A stretch of DNA of 50,882 bases from Sphingomonadales bacterium (lineage in GTDB: Bacteria > Pseudomonadota > Alphaproteobacteria > Sphingomonadales > Sphingomonadaceae), in NCBI GenBank assembly GCA_028869175.1, contig JAGWTB010000011.1:1-50882 (forward strand). Reading direction: 5' to 3'. The notes below the pieces were generated by a model. The model did no database searches, was not told the origin of the DNA, and worked only from the letters and a program-made list of their open reading frames with translations. Both the position numbers and the translations under genes were made by a program. Of the stretch, positions 8,139 through 16,878 are shown in pieces (within the stretch, counting starts at the first letter, position 1; every line of letters begins with the position of its first letter).

Positions 8139-8989
8139 TGCCGCGCCTGATCGCCGCGCTGCTGGCGCTGGTGAGCCTCACCCTGACCGGCCCGGCCTAT
8201 GCCTGGGGTGACTACGGCCACCACACCGTCGCTTCGATCGCCATGGCCAACGTCTCGCCGCGCACCGCCGCGCGGGTGCGGGTGCTGCTGGCGGCGGAGA
8301 AGGGGCTGGGCACGCCCTATTGTGCGGTGCGCAGCCTGGAAGACGCGGCCTACTGGCCCGACTGCATCCGCAAGGAAGGCTGGCGCTGGGGCTATACCTT
8401 TCCGTGGCACTACCAGACCGAACCCGTCTGCTCCGCCTATGATCCGCGCGCCAACTGCGCCAACGGCAACTGCGTCTCGGCGCAGATCGAGCGCAGCCGC
8501 CGCGTGCTGGCTGACCGGCACTTGCCCGCAGCCCAGCGGTTGGAAGCGCTGGCCTTCCTGTCTCATTTCGTTGGCGACATTCACATGCCGCTGCATTCGG
8601 GCGACAATGGCGATGCCGGCGGCAACGGGGTGGCGGCCAATTATGGCATTGCCCCGGCGCACAACATCCATTTCATCTGGGACGTGGCCCTGGCAGAGCG
8701 GGCGATTTCCTCTGCCACGCCGCCGCTGGTCCGCCGCTACTCCGCCGATGAACGTGCCGACCTTGCCGGCGGCGATGTGGCGCAATGGGGCGAGGAAAGC
8801 TGGAAGCTGGCGCGCGAGACGGTCTATCCGCTCGCCTTCGGTCACGATCCCTGCGGGCGTACCGACAATCCCAAGACCGTCACCTGGAGCGAGGACGCCA
8901 TCGCGGCGGCCACTCCGGCCTTGCGGCGGCGGGTAGTGCAGGCGGGCCTCCGGCTGGCACGGCTGCTGGACGAGGCACTGGGGGGTTAG
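8135..8989 (+). CDS. S1/P1 family nuclease, secreted
   Basis: The 284-residue protein has a signal peptide ending AYA, so the mature protein begins Trp24 (WGDYGHH). In S1/P1 nucleases the mature N-terminal Trp is itself a zinc ligand, which supports both cleavage site and function. Further metal ligands are visible in HFVGDIHMPLH and in the NIHFIWD segment. These enzymes are zinc-dependent single-strand nucleases and 3'-nucleotidases. ATG at 8135 overlaps the GST stop; ATG at 8138 is equally possible. There is no evident terminator except the degenerate hairpin at 9002-9026. Confidence 0.93.
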   Translation: MMPRLIAALLALVSLTLTGPAYAWGDYGHHTVASIAMANVSPRTAARVRVLLAAEKGLGTPYCAVRSLEDAAYWPDCIRKEGWRWGYTFPWHYQTEPVCSAYDPRANCANGNCVSAQIERSRRVLADRHLPAAQRLEALAFLSHFVGDIHMPLHSGDNGDAGGNGVAANYGIAPAHNIHFIWDVALAERAISSATPPLVRRYSADERADLAGGDVAQWGEESWKLARETVYPLAFGHDPCGRTDNPKTVTWSEDAIAAATPALRRRVVQAGLRLARLLDEALGG

Positions 8990-9001
8990 GGGGCAGAGGC
9001 C

Positions 9002-9026
9002 ACCCCCTCCTCAGAAAAGGCGAGGG
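9002..9026. terminator. Possible bidirectional hairpin between convergent genes
   Basis: CCCCTC and GAGGGG form a 6-bp stem with a 12-base loop in the 45-base gap between the convergent nuclease and cupin genes. No T-run follows. It may be a decayed copy of the GC-rich repeat unit rather than a true terminator. Confidence 0.35.
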
Positions 9027-9034
9027 GAAGGCAC

Positions 9035-9502
9035 TTACATCAACCGTCCCGGCACGTCATAGGGCGTGCCGTCCTTGTGGACGTAGCGACCGTCGGCGGC
9101 GAACAACATGTCGATGTCGGAATAGCCGCCGCCCTCGTTTGGCCCGGCACCGATCACCACGAAGCTGCAATCGGCCTCGCTTTCGTTGCGCAGGTGATGG
9201 CCGTTGGCCACGCCCTTGGGCCATGCGGCGACATCGCCGGAGCGCAGCACAGTGCGACCGCCATCCTCGACCAGCACCGCCTCGCCGGTGAGCATGACCA
9301 GCAGTTCGTCCTCACCGTCATGCCAATGGCGCTGCGATGACCACGCCCCCGGTTTCAGCACCACATGGCTCGCGCCGAAGTGACTGAGCCCGGCTGCCGG
9401 GGCGAGCCGGCGATACCAGCGCCCGGCCACTTCGCCCGCGTGCTCGGGTGGGTAGCCGGTGCGGTTGACCTGTTCGATGGCGTCGAGATCGATCCTGGGC
9501 AT
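9035..9502 (-). CDS. Cupin domain protein
   Basis: A 155-residue single-cupin protein. The motif SQRHWHDGEDELLVMLTGE carries the first cupin motif (two His and a Glu), and the second motif is seen in WPKGVANGHHLRN. Cupins of this length are often metal-binding enzymes or sensors; substrate unknown. The start is taken as ATG at 9502 (MPRIDLD), four bases after the end of ubiG, so the two probably form an operon. The longer frame to 9550 overlaps ubiG and is not preferred. Confidence 0.8.
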   Translation of the reverse strand: MPRIDLDAIEQVNRTGYPPEHAGEVAGRWYRRLAPAAGLSHFGASHVVLKPGAWSSQRHWHDGEDELLVMLTGEAVLVEDGGRTVLRSGDVAAWPKGVANGHHLRNESEADCSFVVIGAGPNEGGGYSDIDMLFAADGRYVHKDGTPYDVPGRLM

Positions 9503-9506
9503 CTGG

Positions 9507-10229
9507 CTACTCCCGGTAGGCGGTGACGATGAAGTTGAGCGCCATGTCATCCGACAGGTGGAGGCTGGTTGCGGGCGACCACGCGATGCCGCGCGGCTCG
9601 CCCATGGTCAGGCCTTCCGCCGCCAGCAGGGCCCGCAGTTCGGCGGGCGTGACGAAATCGTCCCAGTGATGCGTGCCGCGCGGAACCACTCCAAGCCTTT
9701 CCGCGCCCTCGACCAGCAGCAGCCTGGCTTGCGGCGTGCGGTTGGGCGTGGAGAGCACCATCAGTCCGCCTGGCGCGAGCGTGGCCGCCAGTGCGGCGAT
9801 GAAGGTGGCCTTGTCGGCCACATGCTCGATCACTTCCATCGAGGTGACGAGGTCAAATCCGGCAAGGCCCAGCGCGCCGATCTCGCCGCAGCGGTAGTCA
9901 ATCGCCAGTCCCGCGCCCCCGGCGTGGGCTTGCGCCGCCGCGATGTTCTCTGCCGCCGCGTCCACGCCGGTCACTGCCGCGCCCAGCCGGGCCAGCGGTT
10001 CGCAGAGCAACCCGGCGCCGCAGCCGACGTCGAGCGCGCGCTTGCCCGCAAGCGGCTTCAGGCCACGCGAATCGCCCCGCCAGTGCGCGTCGATCGCTGA
10101 ACGGATGAAGCCCAGTCGCACCGGGTTGAGCCTGTGGAGCATGGCGGATGAGCCCTTCGGGTCCCACCAGTCTGCTGCCAGCTTGCCGAAATGCGCGGCT
10201 TCTTCGGGTCTAATGGTTGCAATAGCCAT
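9507..10229 (-). CDS. ubiG: Ubiquinone biosynthesis O-methyltransferase UbiG
   Basis: The 240-residue SAM-dependent methyltransferase has motif I LDVGCGAGLL, acidic loop GVDAAAEN and the post-I segment SMEVIEHV. The N-terminal HFGKLAADWWDPKG is the typical UbiG lead-in. UbiG performs both O-methylation steps of ubiquinone synthesis at the membrane. The gene is divergent from lysC with a 76-base gap; ubiG and lysC are often neighbours in alphaproteobacteria. Confidence 0.95.
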   Translation of the reverse strand: MAIATIRPEEAAHFGKLAADWWDPKGSSAMLHRLNPVRLGFIRSAIDAHWRGDSRGLKPLAGKRALDVGCGAGLLCEPLARLGAAVTGVDAAAENIAAAQAHAGGAGLAIDYRCGEIGALGLAGFDLVTSMEVIEHVADKATFIAALAATLAPGGLMVLSTPNRTPQARLLLVEGAERLGVVPRGTHHWDDFVTPAELRALLAAEGLTMGEPRGIAWSPATSLHLSDDMALNFIVTAYRE

Positions 10230-10305
10230 GCCGCATCCCTAACAGGGCCGCCGTTTGGCGGATAGGCCCAAGGGCGTTCCGCGTGTTGATTGACGGGAGC
10301 ATGTC

Positions 10306-11562
10306 TTGGCCCGGATTGTGATGAAATTCGGCGGCACCTCGATGGCCGGTTCCGAGCGCATCCGCCGCGTCGCCAATATCGTGCGTCGCCAGCAGGCGGC
10401 AGGGCACGAAGTGGCGGTGGTGGTTTCGGCCATGGCGGGCGAGACCGACCGGCTGGTGAACTTCTGCCGCGAGGCCAATCCGCTGTACGACCCGGCGGAA
10501 TATGACGTCGTCGTCGCCTCGGGCGAACAGGTGACTTCGGGCCTTCTGGCGCTGACGTTGCAGTCGATGGGCTGCAAGGCGCGTTCGTGGCTGGGCTGGC
10601 AGCTGCCGATCCACACCGACAGCGCCTATTCCAAGGCGCGCATCGGCGAATTCGAATCCGACGCGCTGATCGCCTCGATGCAAGCGGGCGAAATCGCGGT
10701 GATCCCGGGCTTCCAGGGCCTGTCGGACGAAGGGCGCATCACCACGTTGGGTCGCGGCGGCTCCGATACCTCGGCAGTGGCGGTAGCTGCCGCGGTGAAG
10801 GCAGACCGCTGCGATATCTACACCGATGTCGACGGGGTCTATACCACCGACCCGCGCATCGTGGCCAAGGCGCGCAAGCTCAAGAACGTCACCTACGAAG
10901 AAATGCTGGAGCTGGCCTCGGTCGGTTCCAAGGTCTTGCAGACCCGCTCGGTCAGCCTGGCGATGAAGGAGCGCGTGCGGGTGCAGGTGCTCTCGTCCTT
11001 CATCGACGACGATGCTCCGGCGGCCGACACGATTCCCGGCACGATGATTGTCAGCGACGAAGAACTCGAAGGATTGGACATGGAACGCCAGCTCATCACC
11101 GGCATCGCCGCCGACAAGAACGAGGCGAAGGTCACCCTGACGCGCATCGCCGACCGGCCCGGCGCGGTGGCAACGATCTTCGGCCCGCTGGCGGCGGCCA
11201 ATATCAACGTCGACATGATCATCCAGAACATCGCCAAGGACAAGGGCGAGACCGACGTCACCTTCACCGTGCCCGCTGCCGATCTGGTGCGCACCCAGGC
11301 GCTGCTCGAAGCGCAGAAGGAAGCCATCGGCTACTTCCGCATGATCAGCGATGGCAAGGTCGCCAAGATCAGCGTCGTCGGGGTCGGCATGCGCAGCCAC
11401 GCCGGCGTCGCCAGCACCATGTTCCGCGCGCTCGCCGATCGCGGCATCAATATCCAGGCGATCTCCACCAGCGAGATCAAGGTCTCCGTGCTGATCGACG
11501 AGGACGAGACCGAACTCGCCGTGCGCGTGCTGCACACCGCCTACGGGCTGGACGGGGAGTAG
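10306..11562 (+). CDS. lysC: Aspartate kinase (aspartokinase)
   Basis: The 418-residue protein has KFGGTS at the N-terminus, the kinase domain to about residue 250 (TTLGRGGSDTSA; DVDGVYTTDPR), and two C-terminal ACT domains. It catalyses the first step from aspartate to lysine, threonine and methionine. The ACT pair implies feedback control by end-product amino acids. The start is TTG at 10306 with GGGAG about six bases upstream; no ATG fits before KFGGTS without losing the first residues. Confidence 0.96.
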   Translation: MARIVMKFGGTSMAGSERIRRVANIVRRQQAAGHEVAVVVSAMAGETDRLVNFCREANPLYDPAEYDVVVASGEQVTSGLLALTLQSMGCKARSWLGWQLPIHTDSAYSKARIGEFESDALIASMQAGEIAVIPGFQGLSDEGRITTLGRGGSDTSAVAVAAAVKADRCDIYTDVDGVYTTDPRIVAKARKLKNVTYEEMLELASVGSKVLQTRSVSLAMKERVRVQVLSSFIDDDAPAADTIPGTMIVSDEELEGLDMERQLITGIAADKNEAKVTLTRIADRPGAVATIFGPLAAANINVDMIIQNIAKDKGETDVTFTVPAADLVRTQALLEAQKEAIGYFRMISDGKVAKISVVGVGMRSHAGVASTMFRALADRGINIQAISTSEIKVSVLIDEDETELAVRVLHTAYGLDGE

Positions 11563-11585
11563 GTCTGCGTTTCCGCTCCGTGAAC

Positions 11586-13571
11586 TCAGCGCAGCGGATC
11601 GAGGATCATGACGAAGCCGCCGTGACGGGCGATAGGCACGGACCGTATGGCTGGCCGCAGCCTTTCACTGCGGGCGGAGAAGCCGGAAGTGTCGTTGCCA
11701 TCGAACAGCACGGTTGCGGAGTAGCGCCGCTGTCGTAGGAAGCGCAGGTCAACCGGCAAAGCGCCCGGCACGTCGCTTGCCGAAATACCGGCAACATACC
11801 AGCGCTGGCCTTTGCGGCGGGCCATCACGACGTCCCGGCCCGGATAGCCGGCCAGCAGCCGCGTTTCGTCCCATGCCGCTGGCAGGTCGGCCAGGTAGCG
11901 ACGAAACGCTGGGCTGGCGGCGCGATAGGCAGCGGCGCTGTCAGCCAGGTGCTGGATGCCGGATTCGAAGATCACGCCCAGCGCGGCTTCGTGCGCGTTG
12001 CTGGTCAGGTGCTGCCGAACCTGGGGGCCGAACTGGATTGGGGTGAAATCCATCGATCCGATCACGTTGCGGGTGAACGGCAGCACGGTGTTCTGACGCG
12101 TGGAAAGCTGAGCGAAATCCGGTTCGGACGTGAACGAATAGTGCTCACCACCGCGCACCGCCTCCATCGTCATCAGGTTAGGCCAGGTGCGCTGCCACCC
12201 GCGGGGGATCGTGCAGCCGTGGAAATTTACCATCAGGTGAAATTCCGCCGCGTCTTCGAGGGTTTCGAGGTACTGGCCGATGCGTTCCTGCTTGTCGGAC
12301 TGGAAGAAATCGATCTTGACGCCCCGCACGCCGAGCCGGGAAAGCCGGGCAAATTCGGCGCGGCGACGCTGCCGGTTGTCCATCAGGTTGCGCGGTTCCT
12401 CGGTCACGGAATTGTGCGCACCGCCCGAATTGTACCAGAACATCAGACCGACGTGCTGCCGATTGCCTTCCGCGACAAGGCGTTCCACCACGTCAGGTGC
12501 GATCTTGTTCCAGTTCGCATCGACCAGCGAATAATCCAGCCCCATTTCGGCGGCGAGCCGAATTGACGCGACCAGCTTGTCGAAGTCATGCGAGCTGTCG
12601 TGGTCAGCCGCCCAGCTCCACGTTGCGACGCCCGGCGCGATCCATGAGTTGTCGGCCAGTCTTGTGGGCGGTGCCAGATCGAAAACCCGGTTCGATTCCA
12701 CCACGTCGGCCAGCCGGTCAGAGATGATCATGAAACGCCAGGGGAGTGCGGCCGGAAGGGTGGTCGCCGGGACGTTCGATCCGGTGCCAAGCCCGTCTTC
12801 CGCCAGCGGCGCGGCGATGTGATAGGCACCATTGCGTGCATCGGGGGCGAGATGCGATCCGTGGTATTGACTGTTCAGGCCGGTCTCATGGAGCAGGATC
12901 CACGTGCCAGCTTCATCGCGGAACAGGGCGGGAATGCCCCAGCCCGCGCCGTCGCCTGGCGAGATTGACGTGCCCATCGGCAACCCGGTATTGTATGGTG
13001 CTTCATAGGCGGGTTGCCAAAGGCTGGCTTTGTCATAGGGCTGCCCCCAATGTACGCCGCCGGGGCCGAAGACAAACGAGGTCGCTTCGCTCTCGACCCG
13101 GTAGTAGATCTGGCTCTGTCCGGTCAGAATGTAGCGAAAGGCGATGCCGTCGTCCGCTGCTTGAAACTCGATTGCCAATGTCTTGCCGGTTTCGTGGTCG
13201 GTCAGGTCAAGCGTCAGTTCGTTGGCGATGTAACGGTTCTCCCGGCGCTTGCCGGTGACCATGGTATAGCGGTCAGTCACCGTGCGCCGGCGCGGATTTC
13301 CTGCCAGGACGGTACTGTTGAAGTCCGCTCGTTGGGCAGGATCGGCGCGCGACTGGTCCATCCAGCTGAGGACAAGCCCCAGCGGCGACCACTCAACAAC
13401 GGTGTGCTGCCCGCGCACTACCGAGTATTGAAGGCCGCCGTCGGCGGTAGTCCGGACCTTTGCGGTTATTGTGCCACCGGGAGACTCTACGCGCCATTCC
13501 CCTGCATTACCGGGATTCGCGGCGCTCATCAGCAGCGCCATGCAACCGGCACGAAGTGCGGTGCGGATCAT
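11586..13571 (-). CDS. Glycoside hydrolase family 97 protein
   Basis: The 661-residue protein has a probable signal peptide (residues 1-23), an N-terminal beta-sandwich domain (about 25-280), a catalytic TIM barrel (about 285-560) and a C-terminal beta domain. VKIDFFQSDKQ in the barrel offers the Asp used as nucleophile by the retaining branch of GH97, so alpha-galactosidase-type or alpha-glucosidase activity on alpha-linked oligosaccharides is likely. It stands alone, without the transporter or TonB receptor genes that often accompany it. A LacI-type operator lies upstream (13627-13640). Family assignment is sure; substrate is not. Confidence 0.9.
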   Translation of the reverse strand: MIRTALRAGCMALLMSAANPGNAGEWRVESPGGTITAKVRTTADGGLQYSVVRGQHTVVEWSPLGLVLSWMDQSRADPAQRADFNSTVLAGNPRRRTVTDRYTMVTGKRRENRYIANELTLDLTDHETGKTLAIEFQAADDGIAFRYILTGQSQIYYRVESEATSFVFGPGGVHWGQPYDKASLWQPAYEAPYNTGLPMGTSISPGDGAGWGIPALFRDEAGTWILLHETGLNSQYHGSHLAPDARNGAYHIAAPLAEDGLGTGSNVPATTLPAALPWRFMIISDRLADVVESNRVFDLAPPTRLADNSWIAPGVATWSWAADHDSSHDFDKLVASIRLAAEMGLDYSLVDANWNKIAPDVVERLVAEGNRQHVGLMFWYNSGGAHNSVTEEPRNLMDNRQRRRAEFARLSRLGVRGVKIDFFQSDKQERIGQYLETLEDAAEFHLMVNFHGCTIPRGWQRTWPNLMTMEAVRGGEHYSFTSEPDFAQLSTRQNTVLPFTRNVIGSMDFTPIQFGPQVRQHLTSNAHEAALGVIFESGIQHLADSAAAYRAASPAFRRYLADLPAAWDETRLLAGYPGRDVVMARRKGQRWYVAGISASDVPGALPVDLRFLRQRRYSATVLFDGNDTSGFSARSERLRPAIRSVPIARHGGFVMILDPLR

Positions 13572-13595
13572 CGCGGAGCCTTTCCCGTGGTTTTG

Positions 13596-13640
13596 ATATC
13601 GTCACATATCGTGATCGCCGGCTCGCTGCAATCGATTGTA
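13596..13640 (-). promoter_or_regulatory. Candidate LacI-family operator upstream of the GH97 gene
   Basis: TGCAATCGATTGTA (13627-13640) is a near-perfect dyad with central CG, matching the general LacI-family form TGNAANCGNTTNCA at all but one position. It is about 55 bases upstream of the GH97 start. A second signal, ATATCGT repeated at 13596 and 13606 (10-base period), lies between it and the gene. Confidence 0.45.
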
Positions 13641-13743
13641 TGGGGGGCATGCAACGCGGCCTGTGGTCTGGGCAGCAAGGACACTGGCATTGCCGTACCA
13701 CGCCGACTATAGCGCCAGCCTGACTGATGGGTTGGGGATTTAC

Positions 13744-14748
13744 GTGACAGCCAAGACCAAAGCGCTGATGCGGCGCGGGGCCGAATTTCTCGGCAGCGAA
13801 TATGCGATCCTGTGCGGCGCGATGTCGTGGGTTTCGGAGCGCAACCTGGTGGCGGCGATTTCCAACGCCGGGGGCTTCGGGGTGATCGCTTGCGGAGCGA
13901 TGACGCCCGAACTGCTCGACGCGGAAATTGCCGCGACCAAGGCGCTGACGGCGAAGCCCTTTGGCGTCAACCTCATCACCATGCACCCCATGCTGACCGA
14001 CCTGATCGCGGTTTGCGCCAAGCACGGCGTGAGCCATGTCGTGCTCGCGGGCGGCATTCCGCCCAAGGGTTCGGTCGAGGCGATCAAGGCCTTCGGCGCG
14101 AAAGTGCTGGTCTTCGCGCCGACCTTGGCGCTGGCGAAGAAGCTGCTGCGCTCCGGTGCCGACGCGCTGGTGATCGAAGGCAGCGAAGCGGGCGGGCATA
14201 TCGGCCCGGTGGCGACTTCGGTGCTGGCGCAGGAATTCCTGCCCTCGCTGGCAGAGGACCACATCGTCTTCGTCGCCGGCGGCATTGGCCGGGGTGATAT
14301 GGTGGCGGCCTATCTGGAGATGGGGGCATCGGGCGTGCAGCTTGGCACCCGCTTCGCCTGCGCCAGCGAATCGATTGCCCATCCGGCGTTCAAGGCCGCC
14401 TTCTTCCGCGCCAACGCGCGCGATGCGGTCGCGTCCGTCCAGGTCGATCCGCGCCTGCCGGTCATCCCGGTGCGAGCGCTGAAGAACAAGGGCACCGAGG
14501 AGTTCACCGCCAAGCAGCGCGAAGTGGCCCAATTGCTCGACGACGGCACGGTCGAGATGGGCGAGGCTCAGTTGCAGATCGAGCACTACTGGGCCGGTGC
14601 GCTGCGCCGCGCGGTGATCGATGGCGACGTCGAGAATGGTTCGCTGATGGCCGGCCAGTCGGTCGGCATGGTGACGAAGGAAGAGCCCGTCGCCGAGATC
14701 ATCGCGGAATTGATGGTGCAGAGCGAAGAGGCGCTTTCACGCCGCTGA
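13744..14748 (+). CDS. Nitronate monooxygenase-like flavoprotein (2-nitropropane dioxygenase/FabK family)
   Basis: The 334-residue TIM-barrel FMN protein has the family landmarks: an N-terminal GAMSWVSERNLVAAISNAGGFG, a middle VIEGSEAGGHIG (phosphate/FMN and catalytic His region) and VAGGIGRGDMVAAYLEMGASGVQLGTRF. Members oxidise nitronates or act as enoyl-ACP reductases; the true substrate cannot be told from sequence. GTG at 13744 with GGGGA upstream is preferred over an in-frame start at 13636. The FAH-family gene 101 bases downstream may be co-transcribed. Confidence 0.88.
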   Translation: MTAKTKALMRRGAEFLGSEYAILCGAMSWVSERNLVAAISNAGGFGVIACGAMTPELLDAEIAATKALTAKPFGVNLITMHPMLTDLIAVCAKHGVSHVVLAGGIPPKGSVEAIKAFGAKVLVFAPTLALAKKLLRSGADALVIEGSEAGGHIGPVATSVLAQEFLPSLAEDHIVFVAGGIGRGDMVAAYLEMGASGVQLGTRFACASESIAHPAFKAAFFRANARDAVASVQVDPRLPVIPVRALKNKGTEEFTAKQREVAQLLDDGTVEMGEAQLQIEHYWAGALRRAVIDGDVENGSLMAGQSVGMVTKEEPVAEIIAELMVQSEEALSRR

Positions 14749-14849
14749 GCGCTGGACGCTCGGGCAGGCACCTCGGCGTGCGCGTGCTTGCGGGGCGTGC
14801 CGGGTGAGGCCATGCTGTTCCCCGACATGACCCGGGGGAGAGCCGCACC

Positions 14850-15731
14850 ATGAAAATCTGCCGTTACCAGACCGTACCCGGCGGGCCGATCCTTGTCGGG
14901 CTGGTGGAAGGCGACACAGTGCGCGATGTCTCCGCCGTGGCCGATCTGCTGCCGCCGCTGCGCTGGCCGCTGCCACCGGGCGACCAGTTCATCGCCAATC
15001 TGGATCGCCTGCGCCCGGCAATGCTTGATTGTGCCGTCAAAGCCGCGCCGGTTCCGCTCGCCTCGGTCTTGCTCAAGTGCCCGGTCGCCAATCCGGGCAA
15101 GTTTCTTTGCGGTGCGGGCAATTTTACCGAAGTGCTTGCCGCTGGTGGCCATCCGCGTCGGCTGGGGCTGCTGTTCAAGATGACCAGCGCCGCCGCCGGC
15201 CCCGCTGACGGCGTCACCCTGCGCTGGCCCGAGCGCGTGACGTTCCACGAGATGGAGATTGCCATCGTCATCGGGCGTGAGGGCACGGAAATTGCTGCCG
15301 CTGACGCCTTCGATCACATTGCCGGCTATTGCATCGGGCTGGACATGACCATGCAGGGCAAGGAATTCCCCAGCTTTGGCAAGAGTTTTGACAGCTATGG
15401 CATGATGGGCCCCTGGCTGACGACCAAGGACGAGATTGCCGATCCCGACAATCTGGCCTTCCGCTTGACCGTCAACGGGCAGGACCGGCAGGTCGATTCG
15501 ACCAACCGGCTGGTGCTGGGCATTGCCGCGCTGGTCGAACACGTGTCCTCGATCATGACCGTCCACCCCGGCGATGTGATCTTTTCGGGTACCCCGCCGT
15601 CAAGCGTCGGCCCGGTTGTGCCCGGCGACGTCATGTTTGCCGAGATGGAGGGGCTAGGATCGATGACCGTTGCAGTACGCGGCGGGCCGGGGCGCAAGAC
15701 GCCGATGGAAGGGATGGAGGCGTCAGCCTGA
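14850..15731 (+). CDS. Fumarylacetoacetate hydrolase family protein
   Basis: The 293-residue protein has the FAH-fold metal site H133-E134 and E136 in TFHEMEIAIVIG. It also has the family segments GYCIGLDMTMQ, KSFDSYGMMGPWL and the C-terminal HPGDVIFSGTP. Members are divalent-metal hydrolases, decarboxylases or isomerases of 2-oxo acid catabolites. The exact reaction is unknown. The ATG follows GGGGGAGA. The 3' end overlaps the convergent alpha/beta hydrolase gene by 9 bases. Confidence 0.92.
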   Translation: MKICRYQTVPGGPILVGLVEGDTVRDVSAVADLLPPLRWPLPPGDQFIANLDRLRPAMLDCAVKAAPVPLASVLLKCPVANPGKFLCGAGNFTEVLAAGGHPRRLGLLFKMTSAAAGPADGVTLRWPERVTFHEMEIAIVIGREGTEIAAADAFDHIAGYCIGLDMTMQGKEFPSFGKSFDSYGMMGPWLTTKDEIADPDNLAFRLTVNGQDRQVDSTNRLVLGIAALVEHVSSIMTVHPGDVIFSGTPPSSVGPVVPGDVMFAEMEGLGSMTVAVRGGPGRKTPMEGMEASA

Positions 15732-16775
15732 CCCCTGCGCCGCGCCGCACCACTCCCCGAAGCGGTGGATGCGTTCCCAGAACAGCGAGCGGGTGCCGGC
15801 GAAGTTGTGCATGTGGCCCATGCGCGGGCAGACGAACAGGTCAACGCTGGGCGATGAGCGAAAGGCGCGCGATTCGCCCGGCGGATCGACCACGAGGTCG
15901 CGCTCGCCCATGGCGCAGAGCACCGGTACCCGCACCGCCGCAGCTTCCGGCGCGACCGTGCCGGGGGTCAGCGTAAAGCGCGCCGCTTCGTGCGGGGTGG
16001 TGTAGGAAAGCCACGGCGCGGGATCGCGAGGGGCGTCTGGCTGGCCTGCGGCAATCGCCTCGTAATGGGCCAGGTCCTGTTCGATGACATCGGCTGGCAC
16101 GTCGTCGTAGTGGAACGACCAGGCGAGCGAGGCCCATGGCGAACCGCCGGTGCCGCCTTCCGTCCGCAGCGCGCCGGCATTGATGACCCCGCCCGGCGCA
16201 TCGGCTGGCAAGTCGCGAGCGAACCACGGCGTCACCACCGGGCGTTCGCCCGGCGGGGTGGGCGGATGGTTGTGCAGCGCGCTGAAGCCGAGCAGGGCAA
16301 TGCCGTCAAAGCTCTCGAACCGGGCCTGCTGCACCAGGGTCAGCGCGCCGCCGGTCGATTGGCCGATGCCCAGCCGCAACGGCTGGGTGACTGGCGGATA
16401 GCCTTCCGCAAGCACGCCATTGGCCAGCCGCAACAGTACTTCCTCTTCGGCGGCACGAGCGGCGGCGGTTGCCTGGGTGAAGCCGAGCAGGTGGGGGGCA
16501 TGATTGCTGCTGTTGCCGGAGCCCAGATTGTCGCTGGCGACCACGATCCATCCGCGCGCGGCATGGAATGCGGCCTGGTTTCCCGTTGCCGGACCGGGGA
16601 GGTCGCAGGTGAAGTAGCCGCCGGTATAACCGCCGCCCGGCTTGGCGAAACACACCGTCGGTCGCGCGCCGAGGAGAGCCGGATCGGGCAGCACGACGCG
16701 AACCGCGATATGCGCTGGTTCACCCAGCCCCAGGGCGTGACTGACGTCGATGGTGAGCGAGACTTCCCGGATCAT
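15723..16775 (-). CDS. Alpha/beta hydrolase, probable esterase
   Basis: The 350-residue protein has an alpha/beta hydrolase core with nucleophile elbow GIGQSTGG, a late Asp in MGERDLVVDP and a C-terminal His in CPRMGHMHNF. I see no signal peptide with the chosen start ATG 16775 (MIREVSL). The longer frame to 16925 runs through the divergent AraC gene and is rejected. Substrate unknown. It is divergent from an AraC regulator 103 bases away, a layout that often marks a regulator and its target. Confidence 0.8.
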   Translation of the reverse strand: MIREVSLTIDVSHALGLGEPAHIAVRVVLPDPALLGARPTVCFAKPGGGYTGGYFTCDLPGPATGNQAAFHAARGWIVVASDNLGSGNSSNHAPHLLGFTQATAAARAAEEEVLLRLANGVLAEGYPPVTQPLRLGIGQSTGGALTLVQQARFESFDGIALLGFSALHNHPPTPPGERPVVTPWFARDLPADAPGGVINAGALRTEGGTGGSPWASLAWSFHYDDVPADVIEQDLAHYEAIAAGQPDAPRDPAPWLSYTTPHEAARFTLTPGTVAPEAAAVRVPVLCAMGERDLVVDPPGESRAFRSSPSVDLFVCPRMGHMHNFAGTRSLFWERIHRFGEWCGAAQGSG

Positions 16776-16878
16776 GCAGGCATTGTGCGCGGGGGCAGGC
16801 AGAGCGTCAAAGCCAAATCCGCCCGCACGATTGACCGCGCCCGCGCTGCGCCTATCCTTGGCTGCGGGAGATCGAACC

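Noticed and set aside
10210..11535. 441-codon open frame on the minus strand
   Set aside because: Antisense of lysC, with low-complexity composition caused by codon bias.
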